Positions 47,016 to 60,030 of a stretch of 64,000 nucleotides of DNA are shown here, piece after piece. The stretch is from Toxonevra muliebris (lineage: Eukaryota; Arthropoda; Insecta; Diptera; Pallopteridae), in NCBI GenBank assembly GCA_963691655.1, contig OY829328.1:87176400-87240399 (forward strand). The letters are read 5' to 3'. A model generated the notes under the pieces. It was not told where the DNA came from. It was given only the letters and a program-made list of their open reading frames with translations, and did no database searches. The position numbers and the translations under genes were made by a program. Numbering within the stretch: position 1 is the stretch's first letter; every line of letters starts with the position of its first letter.

Positions 47016-49755
47016 TAATGATTTCGGCAATGAGGTAACAAAAGAAATTGTGATCAAGAATGAAATACAACAATAAGCGTTTTTCCTTTTTAACTCAGAC
47101 ATGCGTTTTTCCTCTTTAACAAGACATCAAGAATGCTCTGATCCGAGCATATCACAACTCCGTTAAAAAAGTTGGAAAATAAATATTACAACAAAGAATA
47201 CATTTTTTTGGTTGCCTACAACTAATATCGTAGCCCAAAATTTTTTCTTGGTTACCCATAACTATTATAGGCACCAAAATATTGTTCTGGTAATACTTAA
47301 GTTAATTTAAATGAACTTGACACATTTTGAATAAGTTCCAGAAATCGTGTTATAATTTTGAAAATTTTTGAAGCGCATTTTCTGTTTCCAATATGACAAT
47401 TTCAATACCAATAATTTATGTAATAACTAATTAAAAAAAACAAATTCTATACAGAATTTTTTTGCAGTTTCATAGAGGACGTTTTGAAAATCCTCATTAA
47501 CTGACATGAACGATTGAGATTACTGGAGCGTCTAAAAAAGTAGCCTCAGAAAAATTTGGACTCTGGTTTCAGGGCATACTACGATTATCTTGTTTAACCA
47601 ACAACTCAAAAAAATAGGATTTTTTTTCGTAAAAACGACGTTAAAACATGAGGAAAGAATTACCCAAACTTTTTTTTCTAGTATGTCCTGGCAGAAACCT
47701 GAAAAACGGGTTCAAAGGTTGACTATCAGTTTTTACCATATAAAATATACTTATTTTTGGCACCATAGTACAATATAGTATAGTATTGGTAGGGTCTTCT
47801 TAAAAATTGGAAAAAATTAGGTGACCAACCGTTAAACTAAGTACACATACTCGTACTCACAATCATGAGCAATACACTTTCTCTACGAGCAAATAGTATA
47901 AACACATTACTTTTGAAGTTATTATAAGGTATTGAAACTTTCCTACCTTTCCATATGCTTTTTCCTTAAAGTCTGAGCAGCTGTAGCTTCTGAAAAATAG
48001 AACTTACTATTTTGAATGGTCAACAGATATATTTACTATTTCTTATTAATTTTAATAAATTCTTTCAAAAAAGGTATCGAAAATTTTCTTGTATTCGATT
48101 AGAGTAGGTATTCAATAAAAGTGTGTACGGATTAGAAATTAATAAAACATTTTAAAAATTAAATCCTTTTAAATCGATTTTTAAATAAAATTTATACTTA
48201 AAGTCTTAGTTTCTAGGGTGAACCCGTAGCCCTCTAATTACAACATTGCAATTAGGAAAACTTTTAACTGCCTTGTCTTGCTTTTTTGTTTTAACTTTTG
48301 TGTTTTTGTTTTCTTTTTGAAAACTGGGTATGAAGGCGTGCAAATAAAATGCAAACACAATTTAATTATTACATCAAAATCACTCGGAATGTTCGCCAAA
48401 AAAATGTATATATATAAAAAAAAATATTTAAATAAATACAATATGTAAATAAAATGCACGTAATAGTTACAACCATGACCGACCGCAAACACACACATGG
48501 ACATATGTACATCCCAGCGGTAGGAATCTGAAGTATATTTAAAATGAAGCGCAGTTAGAGTGCTTCTATCTTATTTGAAATAATATAGTGCATGATTCAT
48601 ATTTTGGTTTTAGTTGTACTGAGAGCTCTCAGCATTACCAGCATTTCTTATTAATTGCTTCACTGCGTTTGTCAATATTGGTTATCTCTTGGTCTTATAC
48701 TCATTGTGTACTCCACATAAGGTACCTAGTGAAAAAGAACTCATTCGAAACGTTTCGTCATATGACAATTGTTCATTGCGTGTCAAACTCGGATCATAAT
48801 ATTTTTAATTTTTTTTGCGATCAGTTGCATTGACGCTCAAAATTGAACAAATTTCACGCGAAAAATCAAGTTCGAGAAAGTTTAATGAATCTGCAAAAAT
48901 ATACGCCCCTATAGCCCTACACACAGCGATACCATACTTTATTTTAAAATGTGCCAAATATTAATTAATTTGTGGTAAAAAGGAGTAATAGCTTAAGTGC
49001 ATTTTCCAGCCAAGCGAGTTTGCTAGCTTTGAATATAAAAATTATAAAAGATACAGCAATATTTCAAAAGATTCTATGTTCGGATCTAAGACCATTCCTG
49101 AAATTATTATATATAGAATATTTTGGATTTAAATTGAATTGGGCTCCTTTTTCTTTTTCACATTACTATCATATGCCACAACAAAGACTGTCGTAGTTAA
49201 TTAAGGGCAGGAAAAAATAGCAGCATGCACATCTAAAGCTTTTTATTTTCCGCTGGGGTTGTGCCACACACACATTCACACACATATACCTTCATATATA
49301 CCTTTGTATTATATAAGTTTGTGTATTACAAACGAACGTTTGTTTTTGGCAAAATGAATGTAGTAGAAATGAGACTTAAAAGCCGGGAAGCCCAAAAAAT
49401 GCGAAATGAGTGCATGAAATGAATGTAATGAATTGATGCCGTTTTCGAAATACTTTGCGTACCTACACCTAAATTATAGTATTTATTTTTACCAGCAACT
49501 TTTCGGTTTTCCAAGTTTCAAAAAAATGAATTGTGTACATATGTGTGAAACGTGCGGTGCATACGTTGCGACAATGCGCGCCGGCGCAATTCACTCGATT
49601 GATTCGTTTCGATTTGTATTCGTAACTATAAAATTATACAGAAAACAAAAAATAAAAATTAATTGAAAATGTAATCAAAATAAGTAGAAGAAAAAACAAA
49701 TAGCGAAAAAAAATTGCAGTCGACATTTTATTTATTTTACGCAGCTATTACCGCA

Positions 49756-49763
49756 TATAAAAG
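49756..49763 (+). promoter_or_regulatory. TATA box of the Tweedle gene
   Basis: TATAAAAG lies 80 bp before the ATG at 49836. An initiator-like ACAGTGTCATT at 49782-49792 sits about 30 bp downstream, the expected TATA-to-start spacing. Confidence 0.7.
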
Positions 49764-49835
49764 CGTTTTGTGACCCACACCACAGTGTCATTCGATTACG
49801 ATACGCTAAAGTTAAATCAATTAAAAACTAACGAA

Positions 49836-50486
49836 ATGAGAGTACCGCTATTCGTTGTTTCCTGTGCATTGCTGGCGACGATCACCGTGGCTAGGCCAGA
49901 GCCACCAAAATCACGTTACGGTCCACCGCCGGCTCCACAGCAACAATATGGTCCGCCACCGGTACCACAACAACAATATGGTCCACCGCCACCAGCACCA
50001 CAAAAGGAATACGGTCCACCACCTCCACAAGCACCCGCTCAACCACTTCCCATCTATGGTCCACCAGCACAATTCTATGGACCTCCGCCTACCGCTGAGG
50101 CTATAGTCACAAAAAACGTCTATGTGCATGTGCCTCCAGAGGAACCTGAAGGATATGCACCAGCTGCTCCACAACAAACAACTGTACCCAAAAAAAATTA
50201 TAAGATCATCTTCATTAAAGCGCCAAATCCACCAGCACCTATACAACAAGTCCTGCCACCACCAGTACAGGACGAACACAAAACATTAGTGTATGTTTTG
50301 GTGAAGAAACCAGAAGAACAAACACCGTTGATCTTGCCATCGCCTGCACCAACAGAACCTAGCAAACCGGAAGTGTACTTCATTAAATACAAGCAACAGC
50401 AAAAGCCAGCACTGCAATATGGTCCCCCACCATCGGCGCCCGCATCAGAGTATGGTGCACCACCATCGCAGGCGGAAAGCTTTTGA
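49836..50486 (+). CDS. Tweedle (DUF243) cuticle protein
   Basis: This secreted structural protein of insect cuticle has 216 residues in one exon. A signal peptide ([19 protein letters not shown], cleaved near ARPEP) precedes a Pro/Tyr-rich segment with repeated YGPPP units (about residues 28-85). The DUF243 core follows: [13 protein letters not shown], then [14 protein letters not shown], then [14 protein letters not shown] and [11 protein letters not shown], which are the characteristic Tweedle blocks. YGPPP and YGAPP return at the C-terminus. Translation starts at 49836 because an upstream in-frame start would precede or overlap the transcription start and spoil the signal peptide. A TATA box lies at 49756. 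Tweedle genes form clusters in flies; only one copy is in this window. Confidence 0.92.
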   Translation: MRVPLFVVSCALLATITVARPEPPKSRYGPPPAPQQQYGPPPVPQQQYGPPPPAPQKEYGPPPPQAPAQPLPIYGPPAQFYGPPPTAEAIVTKNVYVHVPPEEPEGYAPAAPQQTTVPKKNYKIIFIKAPNPPAPIQQVLPPPVQDEHKTLVYVLVKKPEEQTPLILPSPAPTEPSKPEVYFIKYKQQQKPALQYGPPPSAPASEYGAPPSQAESF

Positions 50487-51450
50487 AGATGCATGCATTC
50501 ATATGTATATTGAGCGTGATTATTTGTACTTTAAGTAATAAGTGATGCAAACTAAACTGTTGTAAATAATTTTTCATTTCAATAGCGTGTCATTTTGTAA
50601 AATTAGTTCAATTATTATTGTCTTTATTTCTCATAGTTTATTTTCTTCTCTTTTCTCTCTTTTGTTATCGATGAATTTTGACATTGTTTTTTTTTGTGTT
50701 TGTTTTTCTATTTTAATAATCGTTGTTGTTATTAAATTATGCTAACTTAAAGTTCATGTTTTGCATTTTATACATTTTAAGAATTGAAAGCCCGAGAGCA
50801 CGATCCACGAAAAATCCCGAATTAGTAAATTCATTATAATCCCGAAACACTGGAATTGCCAAAAACTAAAATCCATACCAAAAAATAGTATAAAGGTAGT
50901 CGAAAAATCTGATCGAAATTCACACGAAAATTCAGTTCAAAAACACATCAAAACTCAGACCAAAATTTATACCAACATTTTTTTTCAAAAATCGAACCTG
51001 GAATAAAACCAAAATTTAGACCAAAACTCAGATTAAATTTTAAATCAGATTCAGACTAAAGTTTAGAGCCAACAAACTCAAACCAAGCTAACTTCAGATT
51101 ACAGCCCAGCCTTGAAAACCAGACAAATAATGATAAAAAAGACCAAAATATCTATTAACTGACGCTTGAACTTTCAGATTGAAAGTGGTATAAGTGTATA
51201 TAATAAACATTCACATATTTGGAAAAGGCTCCGATCACTCTCTACATTAAAAACAAACAAAAATATAAATTCATTATTTCGTGTTAGGAAAGAATTCTGT
51301 GTGTGCACACGGCGGAAATGAAATTTTTTTTTTTATTTAATTAAATTCTAATAAACACAAAATTCAATCAATACAATACATCACAAAGTTTTATTTTTTA
51401 ACTAATCACCAATCAAGTACTATTTTTATACACTTTTATATTTCACTAAT

Positions 51451-51804
51451 AGCGTTTCCTTTTCTCGAAAAAAATTCTACATTTTTTCTGCCCTCTTTGG
51501 CAGTTCTGATTTTGTTTCCGTTCTATTCTCAAGAACAATGTTGACTACAAAAATAAATAGTGTTACATTGTAAAAATGTTGACTGCAAAAGTATAAGAAA
51601 TGCAAAATGTTTTGACCTGTCGAATGTGATGGGGCAAGAAAGTTTGTCTTGTAGTAATACCAACTGCAGAAAAATATTTTGAAGTTTTATGTTTTTTGTT
51701 TTATTCTCCGCTCAAATGAGGGCAAAATTAAATGAATCCAAGTCAGAATTCAAAAAATTATGCAGTCTATGAGGGCAGAATTTTTTCGAGAAAAGAAAAC
51801 GCTG
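51451..51804. mobile_element. MITE, 354 bp, AGCGTTT ends, TAAT flanks
   Basis: The left end AGCGTTTCCTTTTCTCGAAA and the inverted right end TTTCGAGAAAAGAAAACGCT pair with one mismatch, extending into TTCTGCCCTC-type sequence. TAAT flanks both sides (51447-51450 and 51805-51808). Non-coding; family not recognised. Confidence 0.7.
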
Positions 51805-53053
51805 TAATATGTATTGTATATCGATATGTAAACGCAAAAATGTAATTCTTAATACACCTTATCTGTTCTTTATTTCCCCTCCACAATACTACAATTATTT
51901 ATTACAAAGTGCATTTGTATTTAAATGTGAAAGTATTAGTCTAGTCGAAAAAGAAGAGATCAAGAGAACAAGAGCAAGTTTATTTTCTTTGATGTTATTC
52001 TGCCGATTGTGTTGTTGCACGGAGGGGCAGAGATAAAAGCGGTGTCGTTTAACATCTAAAGCATATTTTGTCGACCAAATAGTAGTAAACGTATAAAATA
52101 CATTAAAGAAATATTCAGCTATATGGAATCAAGCTCTCTCACTAAAGCACTTGAGATAAAACTGCAAGAAGTCGACTCTCTGCATGATTGTATGTAGCCG
52201 ATCCTCAAATGACTTCGTTCGCTAAACACTAACAACAGCATAACTTCGTTTTTTTTAATTAGTTTCGTATGAGTGCAACAACAATGCGATTTCCGTTGCA
52301 AAATTTTCGATTTACTCTCGCTAAAGAAGTTTTACTTCAAAAAAAAAAAAAAAACAACACATTCTAAATTTATCATTTTATTAGTATGTATATATGTATT
52401 CATTATAGCTAGGATTTGCATATAGTATATTTAATATTATAATAATTTGTTTAATAAATAAAATTAAGTTTATAAAGCAACACAAAAATACATATTTTTA
52501 GTTAGTTTAGTAATTTCCAGTAGATTATTTCACTTATGCATATGTAGTATACAATATTATTTTAATCTAAATTCCATACATACATACATAAGTATATGAA
52601 ACTTGGGATTATAGTGTATAAATTTTACAATATATATTGACATATTTATATATAGTACTTCACTTTTTTTTTGTTTTGGGTTTATTATATGTATATTTAA
52701 TTATATTTTTCGTAAATGTAAACGTTTTTTAACTCAGTTCTTTGCGCATTTCAGTGCTTTGATTTGATTTTTAATTAATATATTTATTTTTTATATGAAA
52801 AATAAATCAATTATTTTTTAGATTGTAAAATATTCAAATGAAAGCAAAAATAAAAACTTCACATATTAAATTATAGGAAAATATATACTTAGCAAGCATT
52901 TTTAACAAAAATCGTTTTTCATATTTTACGAATAATTTATACATATATTTATTCGGTTACATATATACTTTTTTTATTAATAAAATATATAAAATTTGTC
53001 TAACTGCAAACGTACATACTAGGTATACCAAAAATAAGCGAGTAAGTATCAAG

Positions 53054-53639
53054 CCAACAAACCATAGCAATGAATACCATCATTTTAGCATTCGAAACGA
53101 ATTTGAAAATGAACCCAGTAACGAGTCTTCGCTGTAACATTCGAAACGAATTCGTTTTAGTAACTTCTTAACATATATGAAAAATGAACGAGCTATTTCA
53201 CAACTCGTTATAGAGAAAGTAAAAAAGAATCAAGAATTGAAAATAAAAATTTATCCGTCAAAAATTTGTTTGATAAAAAATAAGAAATGAGCAGGAAAAA
53301 AAAATACAAAAATAAAAGGAGAAGTGAATGAGCTAATGAAGCTTTATTTAACTGCAAGCAACTCGATAGAAGTAAAATAAGTTTTGGTATTCGAGATAAG
53401 TTCCTTGAAAAATAAAAAAAAATTTTCGTGAACGATTCGCTAATGATGCTCGTTTGCGAAGGAATTCCCGAGTTCGGGATAAATTCATAAACGAAATCCA
53501 AAACGAATTCGTTAATGAACAGACAATTCCCCAAGAAAACGAACTTGTCAATGAATCGTTAATGATATTCGTTTTCGAAACATTTTATCGTCACAACGAA
53601 TTCGTTTCGAATTAGAAACGAATTGGTCTGGTTTGTTGG
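53054..53639. mobile_element. Candidate MITE, 586 bp, CCAACAAACCA ends
   Basis: Inverted ends CCAACAAACCA (53054) and TGGTTTGTTGG (to 53639) frame a region with at least six variants of the palindromic block AACGAATTCGTT or TTCGAAACGAAT. No clear target duplication was found. Confidence 0.55.
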
Positions 53640-56600
53640 GAATGTAGCGTTTTTAAACCAAAGCAATTGGTTGATAATAAAGTGTAAGTAAAGTTAAACT
53701 AATCAAGTTGGAATATTTCATCATTGATCAGTGCATACTATAGAGAACAAGTTTTTTCATTTTAGGGACGACGTCCACCATTTTTGACATTAAAAACCAT
53801 ATTTTTAAATTTTTAACAAATTGCTTATATGAAATTAGGAAAAACTCGGGTTTACTAGGAGATTAAATGGTCTATCAATTATCGAGCGTGTAGTACTATA
53901 CATACATTGTTTTAGAGTACAAGCTTACGTCGAGTCCAGAAATTTGACTCCGGGTCGAAAAAACACACAAAAAAAAAAAACAGATTTTTGTTTTATATTT
54001 GTCACCATACATCAATTCAAAAGTTTTCCAAAATTTGCAAATCAAAAAAGACTTGGAACATAAAGCGACTATGTATGTCGAAGTAAATTTCTCTTTTCAT
54101 TATAAAAAAAACTGTCTTAGTCATGAAACATGTAAGAGTTTAAATAAAAAAAAATTGTGTAGAAGTCCCGCATATATACGGCATCCATGTTTTTGAGAAA
54201 AAAAAGAAGACAATTTTAAGGAGGCGAAATGCCTTGGAACCCTAATTTTTTCCCCTTTTTTATGGTAGTTTAGATTCTATTGGAGGAAAACCAGGCAAAA
54301 GAAAACTTGAAATCGATATTTCTTGAAACGATCTTTTCCATCTGGCGTAGGTGGGTTTGGGAAAAACTACTTTTGAGAGTTTTTTAAAACGATATTCCAT
54401 ATATGTACTGATTGGTTAGCTTCTCAATTAAAATTATAATTTGAAGTTAAGGATTTTATATTTTTATAAACCAAAAACGGAAACATTTTTTGCTGTTTTT
54501 GGGCTTTTAATTCCAATATTTTTTAACTTAAATACTTAATTATAGCGAAAGGAAAAAAACACAAATTATCAACATAAATAAATACAAAAAATTAAAGTTT
54601 TGACATTTAATTATAAAAAATAACATTTAGAGGACAACTTTGGGAAGGAAAGACAATAGAAAAAAAAAGAAAAAAAAGATGGTTACCTTCTTAAAAAAAT
54701 AGAATGGTCACTGTTTGCGTATGCCAATTTTATGTTTGCTTGGAGTTCTATAGCAGGAGTTTGAATACAGAGTCAAAATCCGCGGCTTCGAATTACCTTT
54801 AAAAATGTATTTATTAGCCAATTGAAATGTTCGACTGCGGTGTATTGTATATATATAACTGCTGTTTAAGTATTATATATATAACAAATACAAATTTATT
54901 GTGTTTACAAAAAACCATAAATGTACCATAAATATTTATATGAAATAATTATGCATTTTTTAAATTTAAAACTCCCTTTTATTGTATAAGTTTGGTATAT
55001 CCGAATATGGTATGTAGTTGTGTTTATGTGTATTTATTTTTCTCCTTATTTATACATATTACCTAATTAAATTTCAATCACGCATTCTAAATAATTCAAA
55101 GTCAATATAGAAATGATGTTGAAAGCATATATTTCTTTTTTGGGGTTTGACGAAATAGTGCAATACACTAGCCATATAATAATTGTTTTAAAACTGAACT
55201 AAGCATTTACTTTGTGTTAAACATTAAAACATTTGGGTCAACGGTTTCTTTTTGATGCTTTTCAATTTGTTATTAATTGTGTGTGCTCTGGTATTTTTGA
55301 TTTTTGGATAGTGTTTTAATCTCATAAATCTATATAAAAAATTTACTAAGTATTTGGAATTGAGGCCTTATGAACTATACAGCTTTAAAAGATAATTTTT
55401 GTGTGTGTGGAAATAAATCAATAAAATTTTTAATACATTTTTTTTCCTTTGTTTCATTTGTTGAAACATATATAAAAAATGAATAAGTTTCCTGTCCCAA
55501 TAGAGGCCCCTCTACCTTTTGGTTGCCCTGTACATACGTAATTTTTTTTTTGTAAGTCTCGTTTTTTATAACGATAGAGAGAAATGTAATTAGTGAAAAA
55601 ATATTAAAATTTGAAACTCAATTAGAAGTAACTTAATTAATAGTTGGAATCACTCGATAGTTCCAATCATTAATATATATCACAATTACAGTTTGAAAAG
55701 CGCTAGAATGTTGAGAAGCAAATAGAGAAGAGCAGGGTTGCCATCAATACAAAAAAAAAATATATATATATATATTAGGGTGGGTCAATTTGTATGGGTC
55801 AAAAAAAGTTGATATTTGGTACCTCCTAGTTGTGTTCTATGGATCATTTTAAGCAACTTTCCAATGAAAGTATAGTTCTATTTTGAATTCCGAGCCCCCC
55901 AATTTTTGAAAATAGGTATTTTTTCAACATTTTCAAGATTCGACTTGAACACAGCATTAAAAAAATAGAAACAGCATTACAATATTTTGCTATGGGGGTT
56001 TTTTGGTACGAGAAAACCGAATCTGACATAGATTTGCCGATAAAACTATGTTTTGATACTCAATTTGAACAAAAAAGACTTAAAATGTACAAAAATGGCA
56101 AAAAAATCGGATTATTTGTATGGGAAGTACCCTTATTTTTAATCGTAATGACTTGATATTTCGCACATATTTTTTTTTTTTACAAAAAAAAAAGATTCTA
56201 AAAGTTACAGTGCAATATAATAAAAAATAAGTGTACCTCTAATACAAAATTTTCGATTTTTGGCCTTTGTTTGGCCAAAAACTTAAAATTTTGGATGCAT
56301 GGTTTTGCATTTTAATTTTTTGTCTAATTTTTAGTATTTTTTGCATAATAAATAAATAAAATTTTGTTAGTGATATCGTATACATATATTTCTAAATTAG
56401 CAGGGTTGATACTGGGAGTTAATAACTTTTCAATGCATAACTAAAAAAAAAATGTGCTGATACTACTGATTTCTTTTGCTGTAATATACTAGTGAAATGG
56501 TATTTTACTCTAAATTGTGGAATGTGGTAATACCATTCGTTTCCGGCTTAATGAAGTTGCTTTATACTATATTTCCACTGAGCCGAAATTACATTATTTC

Positions 56601-56964
56601 CATAATTTCCGTCAATTTCGGCATATAAAAATATGTCAAGTTTACACATAAAGGTTTTAAATACCTCAAGCAAGAATCCAACATTGATCTTAAAACTTAT
56701 GCATACAAATATTTGGTACAAATAGGTACTTCTAAAAGATTATCATTGTATGTAAACTAAATAAATTGTCAATTAAATGCTACATTTGTTTTAAAAATAT
56801 CAGTTACCAAAAAATTGACCACTGAAAATTTGCTACATATGTCAATTGAAAACATCATCTACTTGTCTGGGAATATTTTGCACATTGCCTAAGTTGAATT
56901 TTAAAATATTCATGTATGTATGTACGTTTATAAATAGCAGATCCTTCTGACTTTTTTATACTTC

Positions 56965-59900
56965 TTATGAAACTGTAGAATTCTCTTCGCTATCATCGCG
57001 TCCATTTAAAAGCTGACGTTCTCTATGCTCTAACAACGCCCATACCAAAAGTGGTACGCAGCCCAGTACCATACACGAGCCCATACAATAGAAACATATT
57101 TCATAACTTCCTGAAAGGTCGCGTAAATAACCAGCCAAAGGCGGCACTGATATTGCGCCAATACTTTGAAACATACGAACTAAACCATAACTCGAGCTAA
57201 TGCGATCCGTACCAAAAATGTCAGCAAGTAAGACAGGCATTAACACGTACCAGCTGCCCAGGCATAGACCATAAACTGCCGCTGAAATAGCTACCAAGTA
57301 GAGTTTGTGCTCTGAAGGTATGGTGAGGACAGCGATGCCAGCGCCCAGGATGCTGAAAGAAAGAAGGAACAGGCAACAATGAGAAATGAGTATCGAAGTA
57401 GGGAAAGTAAATATTTTTATCAAGTACCACACAATGTAGGTCTTTCTGCGATCGAATAATTGCAAGTCGGAAAGCCAACCGAGTCCTAGACGGCCAATTA
57501 AATCTAAAACAGCGCTAATTGCAACCAAATAACCAGCTTCACTCTTGCTATTACCTGTGAATGTTGTAATCAAGTATGAAATGCAAACGGTAGTGTGACA
57601 TCTTTCGACTTACCAATTGATATAACATGTGCCGGCAGATAATATAGCATATAGGGGCAACCAACCGACATCAACGTTACCGACAAACACATCAATATAA
57701 ATGTAGGGTCCTTTAGTAAACTAATATCCAAATACATTTCAACACGTTCGCAGCAGGTTCGTGGCTCGTCATCCTCGTCGTCTTCATCCATTTCCTCTGT
57801 CGGTATACGAATACTGCCCCTGAGATCTTCATTTCGTTTCAGTTCACACAAATTACTAACAGGCGTTGGAATTTCCATGCTTTTGCTCAAACCACGCGTC
57901 ACCACTGTCGGAGGCGATAACGGTTTCTCCAAGTGTGCCTGTATCTTAGAGATGATCTCATCATTGGCAAATACATTCCTACGACGACGACTGCCTCGAT
58001 TTGAATCTGTGCCGGAATGTTTGCGATAGACCCATGTTGAATCGGTACTCAGATCTTCAACCGAATGCATTATACCCGAGCTGCGTACTTTTTTCATTGG
58101 CTTAATGAATGTTGTCTCACCAATAGTGTCCTTTACCTCATCATCACTTTCCTGGGCATAGGTATTTGATAATTTGTCATTGCTCACTGAAAGTAGAGTA
58201 GGTTGGACTTCAGCCATTTACGAAGTTATGTGCCTTCTCATACTTACCGGCAGTTGCCGCCTGCTTTCCAGAGTAGTAATCGTTGAGGCGATTCTTTGAT
58301 TCCTCTAGGAATAAATGCTCAATATATTTGGTATTTAGACTCTCATCTCCACAAGTATCCAGATAGGTGGAGTTGGTTAACATGCCCGTAGTACTGGGGT
58401 TGATATCGGTTAGAGGTTTCGCCGACTCTACATCTTCTTCGGCTTCAATAGTTTTGGTGTTGTCATTTATATATTCTTCGATCGGCTTATAAAATGTAGC
58501 CGAGACGCACACGTGTAACATGCAAAAACCTAAGATGACTATGGTGCCGTGAAAACCGAAATTTTCAGCTAAATTTTTTATGAGTACTGGTAAAATAAAG
58601 CTGCCTACAGCGGTACCAGAAACGCAAATGCCATTTGCAAGCGCACGATGTGTATCAAAGTACTGTGAGACGATTACAATACCCGGCGTGGTTGAAAGTC
58701 CCCCTCCGATTCCTAGAAGCAAAAAGTGTAAGTTGTGAGGCATATTAGCTATTCTCAGTGGCAGTTACTTACCCGTTAATATTCCAAAGGTTAATAGTAA
58801 ATGCAGCAAACTTGTGGCAAAGTAACTCAGTATCATGCCCAGCGCACAAAAAAGCCCACCTACAAACACCACCGAGCGACATGAAAAACGTTGGCAGAGT
58901 GCGCTGGAAACTGGTGCCAATACCAAGCATAATGCTGATAGAATCGCCGGTATCCAAGAAGCAACAGTTGCCGTGGAACTGGGAAATGTCTCCATTATCT
59001 CAACATACAATACTCCATATGACTTCACCAATCCCGCCACCCAAAACTGCACAGAGAATGCACCAAATACTATCAACCAACCATAACCACCGTCTGGTGG
59101 ATCGGCATTAACCGAAGAATGTGACGAAGAGGCTGCATATTTACTGGTTGCGCTATCACGTGCAGAGCGTGTTGTGCCGCCACCGCCGCCTCCCGCCGAC
59201 GTTGTTGCAGCCGCTCCGCTCACATTCGGCTTACGTTGCTGCTTGTTGCTGCTAACGCTGCCGCGCTTCGCCGTCTTCTCAAATTGTATTTGCCGATTTG
59301 AGCGTATCTCACGCGATTTGGCAATTAATGGTCGCGCTGTAATGCTCGAGACAGTCAACAAATTTTCATTGTCATCCTCTTCGATTTCAGATATTTGATG
59401 TTCAAGCAAGCTGGAGTGCAGCGTACGCGTAGGCGGTGCTGCCGGACAATATGGTGCATCGATGGGGAGTGATGCTGGTCGCCGATGTGTTTGTTGCTGC
59501 TGCTGGTGATGATGATGAGCAGTTGCCGCTGCTGCTGCCACTGCTGCAGCATCGCTATCAATTGATGTTGTTGAGATGTGGCTGGTAAACGGAGTGTGTG
59601 CACTTCCGCCCATTGGCAGTCCGCCGTAACCAACGCCCGCTTGCAAGCCAATGCCTCCACCTCCGATGCAATTGAGTTGTTCGACTTGCTTGACATCGAG
59701 CTCGGCAAGTGGGAGCGGTGGTGCTGAGACGATTGAGAAGAGCGAACCCGACGATTGTTGGCATTCAGTGAGTAGAGATGGTGCTGCTGGTTGTGAACAC
59801 GCAACAATTGCGGGAAAGTCACAATCATCGATTGTGTTCGATGATGCGATTCCTGCTGCTGCTGCAGCTGTTGCTCGGGGGGTGGAGGTGGCATTGCTGC

Positions 59901-60030
59901 TGCTGCAGCTGTCGGTGATACCCGTGCCAATATAATCAACGGCGGATGAGCGAATGAACCTTCCCGACTGGTACTGGACTCGACCAGCTGAGTCCGGTTC
60001 ACTCGGGCGGTAAAACGATCCCCGTGAATC
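56965..60030 (-). CDS. SLC16-type monocarboxylate transporter, 5' end missing
   Basis: This plasma-membrane MFS transporter belongs to the monocarboxylate (SLC16) family. Inferred exons: 60030-58773, 58712-58248, 58186-57614, 57554-57428 and 57352-56965, giving 936 codons from the first exon found. The signature before TM1 reads DPPDGGYGWLIV. The TM5 motif is present as QYFDTHRALANGICVSGTAVG, lacking the usual basic pair. Six helices precede a very long cytoplasmic loop (TNSTYLDT to DEDDEDDEPRTCC) with an acidic stretch, then six more helices. About 330 residues of low-complexity N-terminus (poly-Ala, His, Gln, Gly) come before TM1. The exon begins at a CAG acceptor at 60031 in phase 0, with in-frame stops just upstream and no suitable ATG, so a start exon lies further upstream. 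Substrate unknown; no symbol given. Confidence 0.9.

Larger units (their letters stand above)
45477..49835. other. Intergenic region, 4.4 kb, no gene supported
   Basis: AT-rich sequence between caspase copy B and the Tweedle gene. It contains the 192-bp inverted-repeat element at 46824-47015 and the Tweedle TATA box at 49756. No reading frame has family likeness. Confidence 0.5.
50487..56964. other. Gene-poor region, 6.5 kb
   Basis: Downstream of the Tweedle gene there is a degenerate ACCAAAA/CTCAGA repeat (about 50860-51080), a 354-bp inverted-repeat element (51451-51804), a 586-bp element (53054-53639) and a possible dispersed-repeat end starting TTAGGGTGGGTC near 55778. No reading frame with family likeness was found. 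Confidence 0.5.

Noticed and set aside
49911..50279. Antisense Trp/Leu-rich frame over the Tweedle gene
   Set aside because: It is an artefact of Pro/Gly/Tyr codon repeats read backwards.
59355..60002. A 215-codon frame, Gln/His-rich, overlapping the SLC16 N-terminal exon
   Set aside because: It is the same strand in another frame of a CAG-rich stretch. The other frame runs into DPPDGGYGW and joins the transporter exons in phase, so this frame is a shadow.
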